Positions 26,455-36,026 of a DNA stretch of 64,000 bases are shown in pieces. Origin of the DNA: UBA5158 sp040389045. Its GTDB lineage: Bacteria > Pseudomonadota > Gammaproteobacteria > DSM-16500. The stretch covers positions 44,047-108,046 of the forward strand of contig JAZKAT010000015.1 of the NCBI GenBank assembly GCA_040389045.1. Direction: 5' to 3'. Under the pieces are notes generated by a model that ran no database searches, was not told where the DNA came from, and saw only the letters and a list, made by a program, of their open reading frames with translations. The position numbers and the translations under genes were made by a program. Each line of letters opens with the position of its first letter. Position 1 is the stretch's first letter.

Positions 26455-26970
26455 ATGGCTAAAATCACCCTTAAGGGCAATCCTGTCAACACAAGCGGCA
26501 CTTTACCCAAGATTGGCAGCAAAGCACCTGAATTTACCTTAACAAAAACTGACCTGAATGAATTAACTTTAAAAGAAAATATCGGCAAATTTATTGTTTT
26601 GAATATTTTTCCTAGCCTGGATACCGGCACTTGCGCCAATTCAGTGCGCCGCTTCAATGAAGCCGCCAACAAATTAAAAAACACTTTGATATTATGCGTT
26701 TCAGAAGATTTACCTTTCGCCCAAAAACGCTTTTGTGGCGCGGAAAAATTAACGAATGTCTGTCCCGTCTCCGCATTTCGCAGCCCGGAATTTGGCGAAG
26801 ATTATGGGCTGACTATCGTGGATGGCCCCTTAAAAGGCTTGCTGTCACGTTGTGTCATTATCCTGGATGAGCAGGGTACGGTCATTTATACTCAGCAAGT
26901 ACCGGAAATCACTGAAGAACCCAATTATGACTCTGCGCTCCAAGCCTTAGGCAAGACGGTGACAATCTAA
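26455..26970 (+). CDS. tpx: thiol peroxidase Tpx
   Basis: A 171-residue atypical 2-Cys peroxiredoxin that reduces lipid and hydrogen peroxides using thioredoxin. Peroxidatic Cys60 lies in SLDTGTCANSVRRFN and resolving Cys94 in KRFCGAEKL, matching E. coli Cys61 and Cys95. The length is the family norm. The start matches MAKITLKGNPV of homologues; TGGAGCTTAACGA precedes it. It is followed after 39 bases by lysA. Confidence 0.95.
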   Translation: MAKITLKGNPVNTSGTLPKIGSKAPEFTLTKTDLNELTLKENIGKFIVLNIFPSLDTGTCANSVRRFNEAANKLKNTLILCVSEDLPFAQKRFCGAEKLTNVCPVSAFRSPEFGEDYGLTIVDGPLKGLLSRCVIILDEQGTVIYTQQVPEITEEPNYDSALQALGKTVTI

Positions 26971-27009
26971 ATTAACTCGTTATAATAGCCTCATTCATCA
27001 GGGGCTAAT

Positions 27010-28260
27010 ATGCAATTTTTTGATTATGAAAATAACGAACTTTACGCAGAACAAATCAGTCTGACGGAGATTGCCCAGCAATTTGGCACGCCTTGTTATG
27101 TTTATTCGCGAGCAGCGATAGAAGCTAATTGGCGTGCCTTTGATAATGCCCTGGCTGATAAACCACATCGTATTTGCTACGCCGTAAAAGCCAATTCAAA
27201 TCTTGCCATTTTAAACATACTTGCGCGATTAGGTTCTGGATTTGATACCGTTTCCATCGGTGAAATTGCGCGGGTCATCGCCGCCGGCGGTGACCCCAAA
27301 AAAATTATTTTTTCCGGTGTCGGTAAAACCAGCGCGGAAATTCTCCGCGCCATTGAAATTGGCATACATTCCTTCAATGTCGAATCCGGCGTTGAAATAA
27401 CTCGTTTGAATACCCTAGCTGCGAGTCAACATAAAATTATTAATATTTCATTGCGCATCAATCCTGATATTGATGCTAATACTCACCCTTATATTTCCAC
27501 TGGCATGAAAGAAAATAAATTTGGGATAGATATAGCCGATGTGTTGCCTTTATGTGCCAAAATAAAAACGTTTTCGAATTTGAATTTAATTGGCATCGCT
27601 TGTCACATTGGCTCCCAGTTAACAACAATCACGCCATTTTTATCGGCAATCGACCGGGTGCTTGACCTTGTGGCACAACTAAAGCAACAGGGTTTTACTT
27701 TACAGCAGCTTGATTTAGGCGGTGGGTTAGGAATTCGCTATCACAATGAAGAACCACCTACTATTAATGAGTACGTGATGGGGTTACGCGAACATTTAGC
27801 GGATTGCCCCCTGGAAATTATCCTGGAGCCAGGACGCGCCATTACTGCAAACGCTGGTATTCTGTTGACGCGTATAGAATATTTGAAACATACTCAACAC
27901 AAAAATTTTGCCATCGTTGACGCGGCCATGAATGATTTAATGCGTCCGGCGCTTTACAATGCCTGGCAGCAAATTCTGCCAGTGGAATTAAACAATAAAC
28001 ATCCCGAAAAAATATACGATATCGTCGGGCCAGTTTGTGAAACCGCCGATTTTCTGGGTCGAGACCGCAAACTTGCGGTGGAAAGTGGTGATTTACTCGC
28101 GATTACTTGCGCGGGCGCTTATGGATTTGCCATGAGTTCTAATTACAATTCGCGGCCACGCGCGGCTGAAGTCATGGTGGATAAAAATAAAGTGACCCTG
28201 ATTCGTCGCCGTGAAACGATTGATGAATTGTATGCGGGTGAAATTATGGTGACAGAATGA
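27010..28260 (+). CDS. lysA: diaminopimelate decarboxylase LysA
   Basis: A 416-residue PLP enzyme that converts meso-diaminopimelate to lysine. The PLP lysine is in CYAVKANSN; other motifs are HIGSQ, LDLGGGLGI, EPGRAI and the C-terminal CAGAYGFAMSSNYNSRPRAAEV. The length is normal. The start has GGGGC upstream and begins MQFFDYENNELYAEQ. It lies between tpx and an acyl-CoA dehydrogenase on the same strand; no dapF is adjacent. Confidence 0.96.
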   Translation: MQFFDYENNELYAEQISLTEIAQQFGTPCYVYSRAAIEANWRAFDNALADKPHRICYAVKANSNLAILNILARLGSGFDTVSIGEIARVIAAGGDPKKIIFSGVGKTSAEILRAIEIGIHSFNVESGVEITRLNTLAASQHKIINISLRINPDIDANTHPYISTGMKENKFGIDIADVLPLCAKIKTFSNLNLIGIACHIGSQLTTITPFLSAIDRVLDLVAQLKQQGFTLQQLDLGGGLGIRYHNEEPPTINEYVMGLREHLADCPLEIILEPGRAITANAGILLTRIEYLKHTQHKNFAIVDAAMNDLMRPALYNAWQQILPVELNNKHPEKIYDIVGPVCETADFLGRDRKLAVESGDLLAITCAGAYGFAMSSNYNSRPRAAEVMVDKNKVTLIRRRETIDELYAGEIMVTE

Positions 28261-28285
28261 CAAGGACATCAAATGAGATATCAAA

Positions 28286-29440
28286 ATGGACTTTGAACTG
28301 ACTTCAGAACAGCGTGCTTTTCAACAAACTGCCCGTGAATTTTCCGCTGCTGAATTGGCGCCTCATGCCAAAGAGTGGGATGAAAAACATATTTTCCCGG
28401 TGGCTACTTTGCGCAAAGCCGCGGCCCTGGGATTTGGCGGAATTTGTGTGCGCAGCGATGTGGGCGGTTCTGGATTAACCCGCGTTGACAGTGCGCTTAT
28501 TTTTGAAGAACTCGCCGTTGGCTGTGTTTCTACCGCTGCTTATTTAACAATTCATAATATGGTCGCCTGGTTAATCGATCATTATGCCAATGACACATTA
28601 CGTCAAACCTGGCTGCCAAAAATGGTGACCATGGAAGTGTTAGGGAGTTATTGCCTGACGGAACCGGGTTCCGGCTCCGACGCCGCTTCCTTAAAAACCA
28701 CCGCGCAGCGTGACGGTGATTATTATATTTTAAATGGTACCAAAGCATTTATTTCCGGTGGTTCTACCAGTGACATTTATGTCTGTATGGTACGCACGGG
28801 GGGCGAAGGCCCTAAGGGCATTAGTTGTCTGTTAGTGGAAAAAAATTTTCCGGGTTTGAGTTTTGGTAAAAAAGAATTGAAATTGGGCTGGCACAGCCAG
28901 CCAACCACTATGGTGTTCTTTGAAAACTGCCGCGTGCCAGTGGCCAACTTGATAGGTGCGGAAGGCCAGGGTTTTTCCATTGCTCTCTCGGGGTTAAATG
29001 GCGGACGCATCAACATTGGTGCGTGTTCGCTAGGAGGCGCTAAATCCTGTCTTAAGTTAGCGCGAACTCATCTGCATGAACGCAAGCAATTCAATCAGAA
29101 ATTAATGGAATTTGAAGCTTTACAATTTAAATTTGCTGACATGATCACAGATTTAGAAGCGGCGCGTTTAATGGTATTGCGCGCGGCATTTGCCTTAGAT
29201 AATAATCATCCGCAAGCCCCCATGTATTGCGCCATGGCAAAACGCTTTGCCACCGACCATTGTTTTCAAATTTGTAATGAAGCGCTGCAAATTTTTGGTG
29301 GTTATGGCTATATGTGTGAATATCCGCTGGAACGTCACTTTCGTGATTTGCGCGTACATCAGATATTGGAAGGCACCAATGAAATTATGCGTTTGATTAT
29401 TGCGAGATTTGCATTGGATGAAAGGTTTGTTTTAGAGTAG
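28286..29440 (+). CDS. acyl-CoA dehydrogenase, isobutyryl-CoA type
   Basis: A 384-residue FAD enzyme of the acyl-CoA dehydrogenase family. The motifs YCLTEPGSGSDAASL, FISGGSTSDIYV and the C-terminal YGYMCEYPLERHFRDLRVHQILEGTNEIMRLIIAR are complete. The pattern LTIHNMVAWLI and the neighbouring convergent mmsB-mmsA point to isobutyryl-CoA dehydrogenase in valine breakdown. Substrate specificity within the family is hard to fix by eye, so short-chain acyl-CoA remains possible. It follows lysA by 25 bases with only a weak GAG ribosome site. Confidence 0.85.
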   Translation: MDFELTSEQRAFQQTAREFSAAELAPHAKEWDEKHIFPVATLRKAAALGFGGICVRSDVGGSGLTRVDSALIFEELAVGCVSTAAYLTIHNMVAWLIDHYANDTLRQTWLPKMVTMEVLGSYCLTEPGSGSDAASLKTTAQRDGDYYILNGTKAFISGGSTSDIYVCMVRTGGEGPKGISCLLVEKNFPGLSFGKKELKLGWHSQPTTMVFFENCRVPVANLIGAEGQGFSIALSGLNGGRINIGACSLGGAKSCLKLARTHLHERKQFNQKLMEFEALQFKFADMITDLEAARLMVLRAAFALDNNHPQAPMYCAMAKRFATDHCFQICNEALQIFGGYGYMCEYPLERHFRDLRVHQILEGTNEIMRLIIARFALDERFVLE

Positions 29441-29471
29441 GAAAAAAATTCGTGGCCTGGCAGGTTTTATG

Positions 29472-29551
29472 GTAGGTTGGGCTGAGCACAGCGAAGCCCA
29501 ACAAATAAAAAACAAAAACTGTTGGGCTTCGTTGCACTCAGCCCAACCTAC
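29472..29551. repeat. dispersed inverted repeat (GTAGGTTGGGCTGAG type), copy 2
   Basis: This is the best-preserved copy. The 15-base terminal arms at 29472-29486 and 29537-29551 are perfect complements, with a second inner pair (GCGAAGCCCAACA against TGTTGGGCTTCG). It is followed on the plus strand by a T-run, so it looks like a working terminator between the convergent acyl-CoA dehydrogenase and mmsB genes. Confidence 0.92.
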
Positions 29552-29575
29552 ATTTTTTCAATGGCATAACATAAG

Positions 29576-30460
29576 CTATTCCTTTAACATCTTAATAATC
29601 CCAGAAAAATCCGTTTCGCTATTGCCTTGATTTACAAACAGTGAATACATTTCCATAGCCATGCCGCCTAAGGGCGTAACCGCATCTACTTTTTCCGCGG
29701 CATGTTGGCCTAAGCGTAAATCTTTTAACATCATCGCCGCGGTAAAACCCGCTTTATAGTCATTGTTGGCCGGCACATTTTCCATTAAGCCTGGTACCGG
29801 ACAGTAATGCGTTAACGACCAGCATTGACTGGAAGAGTTAGCGCTGATTTCAAAAAATTTTTTGAGATCCAGTTGCAGTTTTTCCGCCAGGGTAAAACCT
29901 TCGCATACCGCTAACATGGAAATTCCCAAAATCAAATTATTACAAATTTTAGCGGCCTGCCCATGGCCAGCAGGTCCCGCGTGAATGATTTTTTTTCCTA
30001 GTTTTTCCAGCACTGGCAAAGCGTGTTGCAGATTTTTCTCGGAGCCGCCCACCATAAACGTTAAGCTGCCTGCTTGTGCCGCGCTCACACCGCCCGATAC
30101 AGGAGCATCCAGCATGTGGACACCAAAAGTTAACGCTTCTTCATGCAAAGCGTTGGTGACATCAAGTTCGATGGAAGAACAATCAATGTATAAAGCTTCG
30201 GGTGCCACGTTGGCAAATAAACCTTGCTTGCCAAAACAAATACTTTTCACTTGTTCGCCGGATTGTAACATCGTAAAAATCACATCGACTTCTTTTACCA
30301 ATTCAGTGGTGTCCGGCGCAGCAATCGCGCCAGCCGCTACTACCATTTTCATCGCCGCCGCTGAGATATCATATACTTTAACGCTGAATCCCGCTTCCAG
30401 CAGCCTATGGACCATGGGATTTCCCATGTGGCCCAGGCCGATAAATCCTATTCGCTTCAT
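29576..30460 (-). CDS. mmsB: 3-hydroxyisobutyrate dehydrogenase
   Basis: A 294-residue NAD-dependent enzyme oxidising 3-hydroxyisobutyrate to methylmalonate semialdehyde in valine breakdown. Rossmann motif GFIGLGHMGNPM; substrate motif DAPVSGGVSAAQAGSLTFMVGG; catalytic Lys in GHGQAAKICNN. The ATG at 30460 has AAAGGA 7 bases upstream, so an upstream in-frame ATG (30478) is not used. It starts 14 bases after the mmsA stop, in one operon. Confidence 0.93.
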   Translation of the reverse strand: MKRIGFIGLGHMGNPMVHRLLEAGFSVKVYDISAAAMKMVVAAGAIAAPDTTELVKEVDVIFTMLQSGEQVKSICFGKQGLFANVAPEALYIDCSSIELDVTNALHEEALTFGVHMLDAPVSGGVSAAQAGSLTFMVGGSEKNLQHALPVLEKLGKKIIHAGPAGHGQAAKICNNLILGISMLAVCEGFTLAEKLQLDLKKFFEISANSSSQCWSLTHYCPVPGLMENVPANNDYKAGFTAAMMLKDLRLGQHAAEKVDAVTPLGGMAMEMYSLFVNQGNSETDFSGIIKMLKE

Positions 30461-30474
30461 TGACGTGTCCTTTA

Positions 30475-31959
30475 TCAATTCGTTGGCAAAGTAAATTCTG
30501 TTCCTACGGGATTTTCAAACCAGCGTTGGGTTACCGTTTTTACTTTAGTATAAAACCGCATACCCTCATCACCATGTAAATGAATGTCGCCAAATAAAGA
30601 ACGCTTCCAGCCCCCGAAAGGCTGGTAGGCAACCGGCACGGGAATCGGCACATTGATGCCCACCATGCCAACTTTCACTTGCGATGCAAATGTTCTAGCG
30701 ATGCCACCATCACGAGTAAAAATCGCGGTGCCATTGCCATATTCATGTTCATTCACTAATTGTAAAGCCGTTGCAAAATCCGGCGCCCGCAGTACCACTA
30801 GCACTGGACCAAAAATTTCTTCGCGGTAGATACGCATGGTTGGAGTGACTTTATCAAATAAACAGCCGCCCATAAAATTACCGTGTTGATAATCTTTTAA
30901 CTGGAAATCACGGCCATCCACCACTAAATCCGCGCCTTCCTTGACGCCTAAATCTACGTAAGATTTAACGCGTTGTAAATGCTCCTTGGAAATCAACGGG
31001 CCCATTTCTGTATCGGCCGCGGTACCAGGGCCGATTTTCAACGCCCGCACCCGCGGTGCCAGTTTGGCGACAAACGCATCAGCTACATTACCCACGGCAA
31101 CCACCGCTGAAATCGCCATGCAGCGTTCGCCAGCCGAACCATACGCTGCTCCAAGCAAGGCTGCTACGGCTTGATCAATATCGGCGTCGGGCATAATGAT
31201 ACAGTGGTTTTTAGCGCCGCCGAAAGCTTGTACGCGTTTGCCATGGTGAGTGGCAGTTTGATAAATATTTTCTGCTACTGGCGTTGAACCGACAAAACTC
31301 ACCGCTGCTACTTTTGGGTGAGTTATTAATTTTTCCACCGTGGTTTTATCGCCCTGCAACACATTTAACACGCCTGCCGGCAGTCCTGCTTCCAGAGCAA
31401 GTTCAGCCAGGCGCAGGGGGCAAGAAGGATCTTTTTCCGATGGTTTTAAGATAAAAGTATTGCCGCAGGCCACTGCCATGGGAAACATCCATAACGGAAT
31501 CATGGCTGGGAAGTTAAATGGCGTGATGCCAACGCAAATCCCTAAGGGTTGTCGCATGGAATAACAATCCACATCGGTTGCGGCATTTTCCGCATAACTG
31601 CCTCTGAGTAAGTAAGGCACCCCGCAGGCAAGTTCCACTACTTCGATGCCGCGTTGCACAGAACCCCGTGCGTCAGTCAGGGTTTTGCCATGTTCAGCCG
31701 TAATCAGGCTGGCGAGTTCATCCAGATTTTTTTCCAGGAGGGTTTTATATTTGAATAATACACGGGCGCGGCGCACCGGTGGAGTCGCTGACCAGGCGGG
31801 AAGTGCGGCGGTTGCCGCTTTGATGGCAAGTTCAATGGTCGCCTCATCAGCAAAATGCAGGGTAGCGTTGACTTCACCTGTCGCCGGGTTAAAAACGGAT
31901 TGGGCTTTGCCTTGGCTAACAAACATTTCACCATTGATAAAATGATTGATTTCTTTCAT
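30475..31959 (-). CDS. mmsA: methylmalonate-semialdehyde dehydrogenase (acylating)
   Basis: A 494-residue CoA-acylating aldehyde dehydrogenase giving propionyl-CoA from methylmalonate semialdehyde. Family motifs are GVPYLLRGSYAENAATDVD, ITPFNFPAMIPLWMFP, FVGSTPVAENIY, and catalytic Cys in GSAGERCMA, where an Arg precedes the Cys as in MMSDH. The operon order is mmsA then mmsB. Confidence 0.95.
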   Translation of the reverse strand: MKEINHFINGEMFVSQGKAQSVFNPATGEVNATLHFADEATIELAIKAATAALPAWSATPPVRRARVLFKYKTLLEKNLDELASLITAEHGKTLTDARGSVQRGIEVVELACGVPYLLRGSYAENAATDVDCYSMRQPLGICVGITPFNFPAMIPLWMFPMAVACGNTFILKPSEKDPSCPLRLAELALEAGLPAGVLNVLQGDKTTVEKLITHPKVAAVSFVGSTPVAENIYQTATHHGKRVQAFGGAKNHCIIMPDADIDQAVAALLGAAYGSAGERCMAISAVVAVGNVADAFVAKLAPRVRALKIGPGTAADTEMGPLISKEHLQRVKSYVDLGVKEGADLVVDGRDFQLKDYQHGNFMGGCLFDKVTPTMRIYREEIFGPVLVVLRAPDFATALQLVNEHEYGNGTAIFTRDGGIARTFASQVKVGMVGINVPIPVPVAYQPFGGWKRSLFGDIHLHGDEGMRFYTKVKTVTQRWFENPVGTEFTLPTN

Positions 31960-32016
31960 GAGGCCCGTCCCTAAGATTCATAACGCATTGTATGAAAAAT
32001 TCGGGCCTTATCCAAG

Positions 32017-34422
32017 TTAAGTTTGTCTAGGTCTATAGCCAGGCGATAACGGTTGTATTACGCCATTGGTTTCATGTCTGGTGCCATTCTGACGGCTGGA
32101 TGGCGAATGTAAGGAATTCCGTGACCCACCAAGGAAATAATTCCGTGTCGCATTAATTCTGGTTGACAAGACTGCCAATCCATCCACTAACAGCTTCAGC
32201 TTATTTTGTGCTTCATTAACAATAGTTAAATTAGCCGCAGAATAATTCTTATTAACTAGTGCGGCCGATACTGCTTCGGTTTTTGATTTGATGTCAGCAA
32301 AAGCCTGGATGAAGTCTGGATAAGTTGGCTTTTCTGTTTTACCTTTTCTAGGTGTTGGGGTCTTTTTTTCAAGCATTTCAAAGGTAGTTTCTGCCTCGTA
32401 GAGCTTTTGTCTATGAAGATTATAATCCGCCACTACTTGCCGGTGTATTGCGAGAAAATTATCACGCTCCTTTAATCTTTGATTATCTACCAACTTGATA
32501 TTTTCTAATAAAGTTTCTAATTTCTTTTGTAAATCTGTTAAATTCTGCTTCGCCTCGGTAAGCTGCGCCAAATTATCCGCTGAATATTCAGACAATTGTA
32601 ACGCTGCTGGCAACGACTGTGCTTGCGCTGCTAATTCATCAAAAGTTGCGGAGAATTCTGAATGGTGTAGTATTAATTCTTTAACAGCTGCGGTAACCCT
32701 TTTATTTTCTTTAACGTTCTCTGTTACTTTCTGACGTAAGCTTAAATAGGCTTTTTTATCGATCTCCTCTTGTGTTTCTTTAGGTTTGCCTGCATCAGTT
32801 TGCGGTTTTTTAGCTTTTTTCGCAGGACATTGGTTAATGCCTAAAATTTCATTATTCAATCTAATTAAGCGAGCTTCGTGGATGGCATTTTGTTCTGCAT
32901 AATTCATACAATAGTCAATGCTAACCAAAAGATACTCTATCGAAAGCATATTTTGTTTCAGTAATTGAGGATTTTCCTTGTTAACCGGCGTATTAAGAAA
33001 ATCAGCCAATGAATTTTTATCGATAAGTTCAGCGCTAATGCCTTGAGACTTTTCATCGATGTCATTTTCTTCTACTTGCAGTTCATTTACATCGTTAAAA
33101 CGAAAATCAAAAGCATCTAACAATTCCTTACTAATTACTGTGTTATTTAATATTGCATCCATCAGCAAAAAAGCATTCATCAAGTTTTCATACAAGCGCT
33201 GAAAAAATTGTGCTTCAAGCATAGCTCTATTGATTTTGTCAGCACGAATTAGATTTATTTGCGCAACAATTACATCCAGTTTAAAGAAACCTTTAGTTTC
33301 ACTTATCAATGTCTGCATATACTGTAAAGGATCAGGTATGGTTAATTCTTCTTCTTTTGCATGCTTACTCAGTTGGGTTATAAGCGTTTTAAACTTATTA
33401 TGGACTATTAAAAATTCTAAACCCAGATCCATTAACATTACGCTTCTTTCAAGCTTCGATAAATTTCTCGTGCGCGAACAAGTAAGTTTATTAATTAAAG
33501 CGTCTGCATTAAAAGTTAAAGCAAAAAGATTCTTTTGATGAAACGTTGTTAAATTTAAGATGATATTAATCGGTATATTTTCATTATCCAGGGCTAATTC
33601 AAATGAAAGGTTAATTAACTCGTTGATTTGGCGTAGTGCTGGGGCAAACTTGGTATTACTGGTAAGAACATTTTGTCCAACCTGATTTATCAATTTTATG
33701 GCGATTAATGTGGCCATATCAATATTTAACAAAAAGCGTTTGAAATAACCAATCGCATCCGGCGCGGGCCTGCTTAAATGATTTATACATTCACTCATGA
33801 AATGTTCTTTATCATAAAAAACGGGTAATTTCGCGGCTATCATGGCAATGCCTTCACAAGAACCTAAACTCAATCCAGTGAGATAAGCTTCCGCAAATTT
33901 CGTTTTTGGGTCAACAGGCCTAACGTTGAGTGTGCAGAATTCTTTAGCTGCTTCAATTATGCTTAAGAATTTTTGGTTGGCTTCTTTAATTTTTTCTAAG
34001 TCCGGCGCTTTAGCCATCTCAGTTAAGAGATTATCAATCTCCAACCAGGACGAGTAAGCACTATGTTCTCCGTTAGGATTAACTAAACTATATAATAAGT
34101 CATTTGCTAAAGCGCGCTCGGGGTTAGCGATTATTTCAAGGCATACTTTTTGTAACTTTATTAATTTATCAAAAATATCTAGCGCCGTTTTGATAAACAC
34201 AGTATCGGGACTGCGGGAAATACTGGCTAGTTTGATGCAGACAGGCGCGGTATTTAAGAAAATGACACCCATACTTTCATCCATTACCTTAAGTAACGGC
34301 TTAATATGCTTTTCTAATAAGTCAGTTTTGACTTTTTGTACGTTACTATCAGCCACTGGCAGGGAAGAAACCTGGCTTCGATTGCTGAATTCCTGATAAT
34401 TTGGGAAAAGTCCGCTTTGCAT
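32017..34422 (-). CDS. 801-residue coiled-coil protein with internal duplication
   Basis: A soluble, almost entirely helical protein with no domain I recognise and no signal peptide or membrane span. Residues 590-652 and 704-766 align without gaps and share a pattern of F...F, then AAL, YSA-NL, EA and regularly spaced Leu, which points to a tandem helical repeat. A Lys/Pro-rich linker (about 545-560 and 690-703) separates blocks, and the last 35 residues are Ser/Arg-rich and disordered. Long orphan helical proteins of this kind in Legionellales are often secreted effectors, but no secretion signal is clear here. It is monocistronic and divergent from the permease gene. Confidence 0.75.
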   Translation of the reverse strand: MQSGLFPNYQEFSNRSQVSSLPVADSNVQKVKTDLLEKHIKPLLKVMDESMGVIFLNTAPVCIKLASISRSPDTVFIKTALDIFDKLIKLQKVCLEIIANPERALANDLLYSLVNPNGEHSAYSSWLEIDNLLTEMAKAPDLEKIKEANQKFLSIIEAAKEFCTLNVRPVDPKTKFAEAYLTGLSLGSCEGIAMIAAKLPVFYDKEHFMSECINHLSRPAPDAIGYFKRFLLNIDMATLIAIKLINQVGQNVLTSNTKFAPALRQINELINLSFELALDNENIPINIILNLTTFHQKNLFALTFNADALINKLTCSRTRNLSKLERSVMLMDLGLEFLIVHNKFKTLITQLSKHAKEEELTIPDPLQYMQTLISETKGFFKLDVIVAQINLIRADKINRAMLEAQFFQRLYENLMNAFLLMDAILNNTVISKELLDAFDFRFNDVNELQVEENDIDEKSQGISAELIDKNSLADFLNTPVNKENPQLLKQNMLSIEYLLVSIDYCMNYAEQNAIHEARLIRLNNEILGINQCPAKKAKKPQTDAGKPKETQEEIDKKAYLSLRQKVTENVKENKRVTAAVKELILHHSEFSATFDELAAQAQSLPAALQLSEYSADNLAQLTEAKQNLTDLQKKLETLLENIKLVDNQRLKERDNFLAIHRQVVADYNLHRQKLYEAETTFEMLEKKTPTPRKGKTEKPTYPDFIQAFADIKSKTEAVSAALVNKNYSAANLTIVNEAQNKLKLLVDGLAVLSTRINATRNYFLGGSRNSLHSPSSRQNGTRHETNGVIQPLSPGYRPRQT

Positions 34423-34558
34423 TGATCACCTCGTTCTAATTATTAATTTTGATCGGATTCTATCACGGTGGTTGGTATAAATACAATTACCAGGTTTGGC
34501 CAAAGACAGATTTTCTCCAATGTGGTATTTTGAACAGAGTACACCCGGATGGAATAAC

Positions 34559-35926
34559 ATGAATTTATTCCGTACCAAGTCCACCGCTAATGAAACCACT
34601 ACCGCGGTCTTAAACCGCAGCTTGAACGCTCTCGACCTGACTTTATTGGGCATAGGCGCGATTATAGGCGCGGGTGTATTTGTATTGACCGGAATCGCCG
34701 CGGCTACCAAAGCGGGGCCTGCCATTTCCATTTCCTATATAGTCGCGGGTCTTGCTTCCATGTTCGCCGCGCTGGCTTATGCGGAACTTTCTACTTGTAT
34801 TGGCGGTTGTGGCAGCGCTTACAGTTATTCTTATGTCGTGTTCGGAGAATTAATCGCCTGGATTATTGGCTGGGATTTAATTTTAGAATATACCTTGAGT
34901 GTCGCCACAGTCGCCATAGGCTGGTCGGGTTATGTGAAAGATGCATTGCTTTCGCTAGGTGTGCACCTGCCAGATCAATTTATAAAAAATCCCTTCGATG
35001 GCGGCATCATTGATTTACCCGCGTTTGCCATCATAATTTTTTTAGCATTGTTATTATGCGCCCAGGTTAAACATGGTTCGCGTTTTAATGCCATTATCGT
35101 TTGCATTAAACTCATTACCATTGCAATTTTTGTCGCGGTGGCAAGTGATCATGTAAAAGTTAGCAACTGGCACCCATTTTTCCCCTTTGGTTGGACAGGT
35201 GTGATGCAAGGCGCTTCGCTGGTTTTCTTTGCCTACATTGGCTTTGACGCTTTATCTACCGCCGCCGAAGAAACCATCAAACCACAACGCAATTTGCCGA
35301 TAGGCATTATCACTTCTGTAAACATCTGCACGCTGATTTATATCCTTGTCGCGGTTTTACTTACAGGCATAGTGTCTTACACCACTCTCAATGTGAAATC
35401 ACCGGTCGCTGATGCTTTACTCAGAATTGGCCACCCCGTCGCCGCGGGTATAGTCGCCATCGGTGCCATTGCCGGATTAACGACAGTGATGCTAGTCATG
35501 TATTATGGTTTGACGCGCATTTGTTTGGCAATTACGCGCGATGGTTTATTACCGAACTTTTTCGCCACCACCAATCAACGCACTAAAACACCCGTGAAAA
35601 TTATTTTAACCAGCGGCATTATCATTGCCACCGTCGCCGGTGTAGTCCCTATTGGTGATGCCGCCGCACTGGTGAACATAGGAACATTGGCAGCATTTAC
35701 TCTGGTTTGTGCAGCAGTCATTACCCTGCGCATCACCCAGCCGGATTTGAAGCGTCCATTTAAATTACCATTTAATCCAGTGTTTCCTAGCCTGGGTGTA
35801 TTTTTCTGTGTTTATTTGATGGCAAATCTGGCGCGCGTGACGTGGATCAGTTTTTTTATCTGGACAACAATCGGTCTCTTCATTTATTTCACTTATGGCA
35901 GAAAGCATAGTTTATTGAATAAATGA
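34559..35926 (+). CDS. APC superfamily cationic amino acid permease
   Basis: A 455-residue permease with about twelve membrane helices. The first helix carries GIGAIIGAGVFVLTG, the substrate-backbone-binding motif of the family; FFAYIGFDALSTAAEE is the sixth-helix signature of the CAT/YfnA-like group. It probably imports amino acids by proton coupling. I take the ATG at 34559 (GGA 7 bases upstream); the frame extends to 34496 but those residues are not family-like. The substrate is not predictable by eye. Confidence 0.9.
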   Translation: MNLFRTKSTANETTTAVLNRSLNALDLTLLGIGAIIGAGVFVLTGIAAATKAGPAISISYIVAGLASMFAALAYAELSTCIGGCGSAYSYSYVVFGELIAWIIGWDLILEYTLSVATVAIGWSGYVKDALLSLGVHLPDQFIKNPFDGGIIDLPAFAIIIFLALLLCAQVKHGSRFNAIIVCIKLITIAIFVAVASDHVKVSNWHPFFPFGWTGVMQGASLVFFAYIGFDALSTAAEETIKPQRNLPIGIITSVNICTLIYILVAVLLTGIVSYTTLNVKSPVADALLRIGHPVAAGIVAIGAIAGLTTVMLVMYYGLTRICLAITRDGLLPNFFATTNQRTKTPVKIILTSGIIIATVAGVVPIGDAAALVNIGTLAAFTLVCAAVITLRITQPDLKRPFKLPFNPVFPSLGVFFCVYLMANLARVTWISFFIWTTIGLFIYFTYGRKHSLLNK

Positions 35927-36026
35927 CACTTTCTTTTTTTTGCCAAACTAAATTTGTTATTACCCTGCATATGCAATAGAATGTGCCGCGCTCATTACAA
36001 CTAAAATTACAAAGTTTGGGGTGATT

